8,838 nt of DNA from JAXGPP01 sp964436865 (GTDB lineage: Bacteria > Planctomycetota > Planctomycetia > Pirellulales > Thermoguttaceae). The stretch's first letter is position 1, and each line of letters starts with the position of its first letter. A model generated the notes under the pieces. The model ran no database searches. It was not told where the DNA came from and saw nothing but the letters and a program-made list of their open reading frames with translations. The position numbers and the translations under genes are program-made. Location of the stretch: positions 1-8,838 of the forward strand of contig CAYTFK010000297.1 of NCBI GenBank assembly GCA_964436865.1. Direction: 5' to 3'. Of the stretch, positions 4,554-8,838 are shown piece after piece.

Positions 4554-7500
4554 TCATTTGCCCGCCGCGTCACGCACATCGAGCGTTCGCAACAGTTCGA
4601 TGCGATCGAACTGCGCTTCGCCTCCCATCGCCGTGGGGGCGATGCCGGTGAGCGTGAACTCGCCGAAGTCCAGCCAGAGATCCCGAGTGACGACCGTCCA
4701 TTCGCGGGGCGGTTCCTCGGCCACCTGAACGGCGGCCCAGCCGGTGGTATTGCGGCCGCTGTAGTAACGCCAAAGCGGCTTCTCGGCGGGGGGCCAGCGG
4801 CCGTCTCCTGCCAATTCGATCATCACCCCGTCGCCCCCGCGCGATCGCCAGGCGAAGCGAAGATAGCGGAACTCGCCGGGGCCGGGTGTTTCCTTGATGC
4901 GGTAGTTCCAGCCCGGCAGCGCGAGATTCCACCGTTGCGGCGGCGCGATGGCAAGCGAGGCCGTGCCCGAATGGGCGTCGCCCTGGCGGACTTCTGCCCG
5001 GCCGTCGCCTTCGGTCAACAGTCCGGCGAAAGCGGCATCGTCGTCAAACAGGGACAGCACGGGCGGGGAGGCGGGGCCAAGGGCCTGGCGGAGATAGGCG
5101 ATAAGGTCGGCGATATGCTGGGGGTTGACCTCCTTCTCCAGTTCTTCGGGCATCATGGAGATCGACGATGCCTCCATGACGTCGATGTCTTTGCGGAGGA
5201 TCACCGTCTCGGCGCCCTCCTCTTTGCGCAGCGTAATACCAGTGGCTGTCTCGGCGGCGAGGACGCCGTTGTACATCAGGCCGTCTTCCGTCAGCACCGT
5301 GTAGTTGCGATAGCCCACGGTGATCTGGCTGCTCGGGTCGAGCACGTCGGCGACGAGCGTCTCGTCGGATCGCGTGGTCACCGTGGCCAGATCGGGTCCC
5401 ACACTGAACCCCTGGCCTTCAAGCCGGTGGCACTTGGCGCACTGCTTGGCGTACACCTCCTTGCCGCGAGCCGCATCGCGCGGACCGGTCAAAGCGGCGT
5501 GATACCTCGCCAGAACGGGCTCACGGTCGGGCCGCGTCACGGTGCCCAACAGGACTTGCGCGCGGCGGCGGATCGCCGGGTCGGGGCTTTCCAGCAGATT
5601 CACTCGCCGGATGGCATCAATCGTCGCCGGCAGCACGGTCCCCTGTTCGACCGCGTCCAGAAGTGCGGGCAGCCGATTGGTACGGCTGAAGATCGCCCCC
5701 AGCACTGCCGACTGCACCTGCGGCGTATAGCCGTTCCAGTTGGCCAACAGCACTTCAGCCACCCGGGGATCATCGCATCCGCTGAAGACCTCGATCGCGG
5801 CCAACTGCAGTTCGAGCGGCTGTCGCGGATCGAGAATCGCTGTGGCCAGCGGGGCCAGCGTTTCGTAAGGCGACGCGGCCAGGAGCATTATCGCCCGCTG
5901 GCGTCCGGCAACGGGAAGGTCCTCGTCGAGCGCGTCGGCCGCGGCCCGTCTGTAGGCAGCCTGCATCTCGGGAGCATTCTCGAGCCGCAGATGCCCGGCA
6001 AGTTGCAGAGCGCGGCTGCGGACCTCGGCCGTGCCGGTGGCGAACAGCCTCGCCAGACCTTGCCGGCCGGCCGGGGAGCGAAGCGGCTGCGGCTTGCCTC
6101 GTTGCAGGCCTTCGATGAGTCCGTCGAGGGCCGCCGCCTGTACCGCCGCTCTCGATTCCTCGCTGAGCAGGGCCAACAGCCGGCCGATCTGCTCGTCGTC
6201 GTGGCGGGCGCCGATGATCGAGCCCAACGGGTGAAGCATTTCCGCGGCGGGACTCGTTTCAGACTGCTTCACGACTGCCGCCAGCAACTCGTCGGCCGTT
6301 TCAACCGCCGAGCTGAGGATCGCCGCGCGGATCCACGGCTCATCGGCGTCGCAGGCGGCCAGTCGAGCGAGGGCCGCAACCGAGCGCGGATCGTGCGACT
6401 CGCCGAGCGTCATCGCCAACTGGAGCCGCACGCGCGGATGCTCGTCGTCCACTCGACGCAGCACGCGGTCCAACAGCGGCGGACGCTGTCCGAGCCACGG
6501 TTCGCTCAGCCGCAGGGCGTGCATGCGGACCGCGTAGTGCCGGTCGTCGAGCGCCCGTTCCACGGTTTCGGCGCGCAAGGCTTCGAGCCCGGCGAGCGCG
6601 TACAGGGCGTGGAGCCGGGCCTGGGGCGTCGCACCCGATTTGGCCATGGCATCCAGCGGCGCGACCGCCGCGCGATCGCCGCGTTCGACGATGAGCCGCT
6701 GGGCCGTCTCGCGCCACCAGGCGTTCGAGTCGCTAAGCCGCCTGACGAGTTCATCGGCGCCGGCAGTAGCGAGGTTTACCGGTGCCGGCTTGTTCATTCC
6801 CCCAGCAACGACGCGCCATATACGTCCCTTGTCGGCCCCGGCGATGAGCGATTCGATATAGAGCTGCTGCAGGTAGCGCGGGATGGCCGAATAATCCTCG
6901 ATGATCGCCCGGTACATGTCGACAACGTACAGCGCTCCGTCGGGTCCAAGGACGAGGTTCACCGGGCGGAACCACTGCTCCGTCGAGGTCATGAACTCCG
7001 TCTCCTGGCCATCAGCGGGACGACGAACGGTAAAGCCCAGTCCCGTGGGCTCCAGCAGGCAGCGGTGAACCAGGTTCTGGGCATTGTCGACGCTGAAGTG
7101 GTTGCCGTGATAATCGGAAGGGAAGTCGGCCGCGCGGTAGATCGTCTGCCCGCTGGCGGCGGTGAAGTAGCCGTTGGCGGTTGCTTCAGCGACGCCATAG
7201 AACTTGACCCACGCCGGGTCTTTGCTCCGCGCCAGCCGCCAGGGGTCGGGCTGGCTGGTGGGAAATACGCGGGCCGGATGTCCGTAGCTCGAGATGTTCA
7301 CTACCGGATCGGGACTGGCGTAGAACGGGTTTCGGGCTAGGTAGGCGTGGTCCAGCGGGGCGATATAGAGCGCGTGCTGCTGGTTGGTGCACAAAAAGCG
7401 ATCGCCCCAATCGTCGATCGCCTGGCCGAAGCCGCTCGTCCGGCCGCTCACCGGCTCGATCGCCGTGCCGTCGGCCTTGAAGCGGAAGCAGACTGAATCC

Positions 7501-8213
7501 AGCCGCACCTCGCCCGGCAGGTGCGGGCCGCGGATGGTGCCGGCGCTGGTCGCGCCAGGCACCGCATAGATCCAGTTGTCGCACGACCAGCGGGGATTGT
7601 TGATCCGGGTCCACAATTCGCCCGTGCCGAACCCGGTGAACAGGGTCTTGCGGAAATCGGCCTGCCCGTCGCCGTCGCGGTCGGCCAGGTAGATGATCTG
7701 GGGCGCAGCCAGGACGATCACTCCTTGCCGCGCCGGCACGACGCCGTAACAGGGCGGAAGGTGGTCGGCCCAGGTTGCCGCCGTGTCGATCCGGCCGTCG
7801 CCATCGCGGTCCTCCAGCAGCTTGACCGTTCCATACTGTTCCGGCAATGCCTTGGCGATCGCGTCATCGCTGGCCAGGATGCGGCGGACCGCCGTATCGA
7901 GCACGCCCTGCCTGTTCAACTCCAGGACGTCGTAATAGCCTTCGAGGTTGTACCCGTGGATCTCGCAGACGAAGATCCGGCCGCGCTCGTCGAGGGCCAT
8001 CGCTACCGGATCGGCGAGATGCGGTTCGGCCGCCACGAGTTCGATGCGAAAACCAGGCGGCAGGCGGAACTCGCGCGCGCTTTCCTCCGGCGTCAGTGGA
8101 GGTGGCGCGTCGGTGGCGGGAGCGATTTGCGCCGGCAGCGAGCGAACGGCCAGCGCCAGGCCGATCACTGTCAGAAGCAGTCCCGATCGAAATGGTCCGG
8201 ATGTTGCCGACAT
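4554..8213 (-). CDS. PVC-type heme-binding protein: beta-propeller dehydrogenase-like, HEAT repeats, cytochrome c, C-terminal beta-sandwich-like module
   Basis: This 1219-residue exported protein is probably a periplasmic or surface redox protein, with the heme accepting electrons from a substrate oxidised at the propeller. Residues 1-29 are a signal peptide (ending LPAQ). Residues about 45-470 resemble the planctomycete 'membrane-bound dehydrogenase' propeller (TIGR02604-like: LPPGFRIELVAAEPHLADPV, later LVLGPDGALYVVDMYR), with two DxDGDG calcium-loop-like motifs near 136 and 178. Residues about 485-905 are HEAT-like helical repeats. The heme domain (about 912-1043, TIGR02603-like) has CAKCH at 925-929 and a probable axial Met in SMMPEEL (1020-1021). 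Residues about 1054-1213 form an extra beta-rich module (YLRFAWRSRGGDG, WTVVTRDLWLDFG). The ATG at 8213 is preceded by GGAAGGA and starts the signal peptide, although the frame stays open upstream. The substrate is unknown. Confidence 0.9.
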   Translation of the reverse strand: MSATSGPFRSGLLLTVIGLALAVRSLPAQIAPATDAPPPLTPEESAREFRLPPGFRIELVAAEPHLADPVAMALDERGRIFVCEIHGYNLEGYYDVLELNRQGVLDTAVRRILASDDAIAKALPEQYGTVKLLEDRDGDGRIDTAATWADHLPPCYGVVPARQGVIVLAAPQIIYLADRDGDGQADFRKTLFTGFGTGELWTRINNPRWSCDNWIYAVPGATSAGTIRGPHLPGEVRLDSVCFRFKADGTAIEPVSGRTSGFGQAIDDWGDRFLCTNQQHALYIAPLDHAYLARNPFYASPDPVVNISSYGHPARVFPTSQPDPWRLARSKDPAWVKFYGVAEATANGYFTAASGQTIYRAADFPSDYHGNHFSVDNAQNLVHRCLLEPTGLGFTVRRPADGQETEFMTSTEQWFRPVNLVLGPDGALYVVDMYRAIIEDYSAIPRYLQQLYIESLIAGADKGRIWRVVAGGMNKPAPVNLATAGADELVRRLSDSNAWWRETAQRLIVERGDRAAVAPLDAMAKSGATPQARLHALYALAGLEALRAETVERALDDRHYAVRMHALRLSEPWLGQRPPLLDRVLRRVDDEHPRVRLQLAMTLGESHDPRSVAALARLAACDADEPWIRAAILSSAVETADELLAAVVKQSETSPAAEMLHPLGSIIGARHDDEQIGRLLALLSEESRAAVQAAALDGLIEGLQRGKPQPLRSPAGRQGLARLFATGTAEVRSRALQLAGHLRLENAPEMQAAYRRAAADALDEDLPVAGRQRAIMLLAASPYETLAPLATAILDPRQPLELQLAAIEVFSGCDDPRVAEVLLANWNGYTPQVQSAVLGAIFSRTNRLPALLDAVEQGTVLPATIDAIRRVNLLESPDPAIRRRAQVLLGTVTRPDREPVLARYHAALTGPRDAARGKEVYAKQCAKCHRLEGQGFSVGPDLATVTTRSDETLVADVLDPSSQITVGYRNYTVLTEDGLMYNGVLAAETATGITLRKEEGAETVILRKDIDVMEASSISMMPEELEKEVNPQHIADLIAYLRQALGPASPPVLSLFDDDAAFAGLLTEGDGRAEVRQGDAHSGTASLAIAPPQRWNLALPGWNYRIKETPGPGEFRYLRFAWRSRGGDGVMIELAGDGRWPPAEKPLWRYYSGRNTTGWAAVQVAEEPPREWTVVTRDLWLDFGEFTLTGIAPTAMGGEAQFDRIELLRTLDVRDAAGK

Positions 8214-8255
8214 TTGTCCATCCTTCCGCTTGTCACTCGGCCACGGTTCCCGTCC

Positions 8256-8261
8256 AGTATA
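8256..8261 (-). promoter_or_regulatory. Possible -10 box for the heme-protein gene
   Basis: On the minus strand these bases read TATACT, five of six matches to TATAAT, placing a transcription start about 35 bases before the ATG at 8213. No convincing -35 box lies 16-19 bases further upstream, so a different sigma factor or an activator would be needed. This is a weak call. Confidence 0.28.
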
Positions 8262-8286
8262 ACGTGCCGGCGACCCCGTTGGCGCG

Positions 8287-8315
8287 TTGTCGATCGCCGG
8301 AACGCGGCTTACAAT
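8287..8315 (+). promoter_or_regulatory. Predicted sigma70-like promoter of the GH16 gene
   Basis: TTGTCG at 8287-8292 (four of six matches to TTGACA), exactly 17 bases, then TACAAT at 8310-8315 (five of six matches to TATAAT). Transcription would start near 8322, about 48 bases before the ATG at 8370. The spacing is ideal, but the -35 box is weak. Confidence 0.48.
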
Positions 8316-8320
8316 GGAGC

Positions 8321-8346
8321 GCTGTTGATGTTGCAAGGTCAATAGC
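8321..8346. promoter_or_regulatory. Imperfect 26-bp palindrome at the predicted GH16 transcription start
   Basis: The sequence is symmetric about 8333/8334, with 10 of 13 base pairs matching: outer GCT/AGC, middle TTGA/TCAA and inner TTG/CAA. The mismatches are at 8324/8343, 8329/8338 and 8330/8337. It starts at the predicted +1, a usual place for a repressor operator such as one of the LacI family near glycosidase genes. If transcribed, 8321-8329 can pair with 8338-8346 (with two G-U pairs) around an 8-base loop, so it may instead be a leader hairpin. Confidence 0.4.
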
Positions 8347-8369
8347 CGGAGCAGCTTGAGGAGCCTCCC

Positions 8370-8838
8370 ATGAAATCGATCCGCTTGCTGATGTCGTTGG
8401 CTGTGATTGCCGCCCTTGTCACCTTCAGCCGAGGCGAGGAAACGACCGTAAAGGACGATCTGCCTCCCGCACCCGAGGGAAAGCAGTGGAAACTTGCCTG
8501 GAACGACGAGTTCGACGGCACGTCGCTCGACGAGACCAAGTGGGATGTCCCTCGCGATGCGCCGCGCCGCGACGGTTGGTGGATGCGGAAAGCGATCGAA
8601 CTCGACGGCAAGGGCAACCTGGCGATCCGCACGTTCAAGGAAGGAGACCGTTATATCGACGGCTGCGTGCGGACACTGGGCAAGTTCGAACATACCTACG
8701 GCTACTATATCGCCCGGATTGAGCTGCAGAAGAAACCGGGCCACTGGTCGGCGTTCTGGCTGATGGGCCGCGGCGTGGGGAAGATCGGCAATGAGGGGCG
8801 CGACGGCACCGAGATCGACATCATGGAAAAGCCGTGGC
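8370..8838 (+). CDS. Glycoside hydrolase family 16-type secreted enzyme (N-terminal part, cut by right window edge)
   Basis: The first 156 codons are present, and the protein continues past the window. Residues 1-22 are a signal peptide (MKSIRLLMSLAVIAALVTFS), so the enzyme is exported. LAWNDEFDGTSLDETKW (42-58) is the typical start of the GH16 jelly-roll domain. GYYIARIEL (111-119) and GHWSAFWLMG (124-133) are conserved strands. EIDIME at 148-153 is the GH16 active-site signature, with Glu148 as expected nucleophile, Asp150 as assistant and Glu153 as acid/base. Family members cleave beta-glucans, laminarin, agar, porphyran, carrageenan or similar galactans, and the specificity cannot be read from this part. 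GAGGAG at 8358-8363, six bases before the ATG, is a strong ribosome binding site. It is divergent from the heme-protein gene, 156 bases away. Confidence 0.9.
   Translation, partial: MKSIRLLMSLAVIAALVTFSRGEETTVKDDLPPAPEGKQWKLAWNDEFDGTSLDETKWDVPRDAPRRDGWWMRKAIELDGKGNLAIRTFKEGDRYIDGCVRTLGKFEHTYGYYIARIELQKKPGHWSAFWLMGRGVGKIGNEGRDGTEIDIMEKPW

Noticed and set aside
4935..7340. 801-codon open frame on the plus strand
   Set aside because: It lies wholly antisense to the well-supported heme-protein gene, shows no recognisable domain, and is rich in Arg, Gly and Gln as expected for the complement of GC-biased codons.
8230..8263. Plus-strand promoter TTGTCA ... TATAAC
   Set aside because: The two boxes are 22 bases apart, too far for a sigma70 promoter. 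The pair at 8287-8315 with a 17-base gap is better.
8214..8744. Upstream extension of the heme-protein frame
   Set aside because: The frame stays open past 8213, but the extension is antisense to the GH16 gene and crosses its promoter. A signal peptide and ribosome binding site fix the start at 8213.

Overview
The window is GC-rich and densely coded, and it fits a planctomycete, most likely a Pirellulales-type member of the PVC superphylum. The main reason is the large minus-strand gene. It encodes the beta-propeller / HEAT / CxxCH architecture known as the 'Pirellula/Verrucomicrobium type' heme-binding protein, a lineage hallmark. The patchy use of Shine-Dalgarno sites also fits. No RNA genes, CRISPR arrays, insertion sequences or attachment sites are visible.

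Layout: (1) 1-110, minus: the first codons of an unrecognised Ala-rich protein that runs off the left edge. (2) 111-304: a divergent intergenic region with a good sigma70-like promoter (229-257) whose -10 lies inside a perfect 6-N15-6 inverted repeat (248-274). (3) 305-3848, plus: a complete five-gene ECF-type nickel/cobalt transporter in the order nikK-nikM-nikL-nikQ-nikO. (4) 3877-4494, plus: mobA, a molybdenum cofactor guanylyltransferase homologue, 28 bases after nikO. (5) 4511-4535: a perfect 9-bp hairpin between convergent genes. (6) 4554-8213, minus: a 1219-residue exported PVC-type heme protein with an extra C-terminal beta-sandwich-like module. (7) 8214-8369: a divergent promoter region with a long imperfect palindrome. 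(8) 8370-8838, plus: the N-terminal part of a secreted GH16-family glycoside hydrolase, cut by the right edge after its catalytic EIDIME motif.

How the genes work together: NikM is the metal-binding membrane S-component. NikQ is the coupling transmembrane protein and NikO the ATPase. NikK and NikL are accessory proteins facing the outside. The predicted mature forms of NikK and NikL and the intact NikM all place a histidine at or next to the N-terminus, which suggests several N-terminal-His metal sites in one importer. mobA follows in the same direction and may link nickel uptake to Mo/W-cofactor enzymes. On the right, the heme protein and the GH16 enzyme are divergent neighbours and may belong to a polysaccharide or sugar oxidation locus. 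That link is inferred only from position and domain content.

The most interesting items are the putative metal-responsive operator at 248-274, the shared N-terminal histidines, the nickel transporter-mobA linkage, and the palindrome in front of the GH16 gene.
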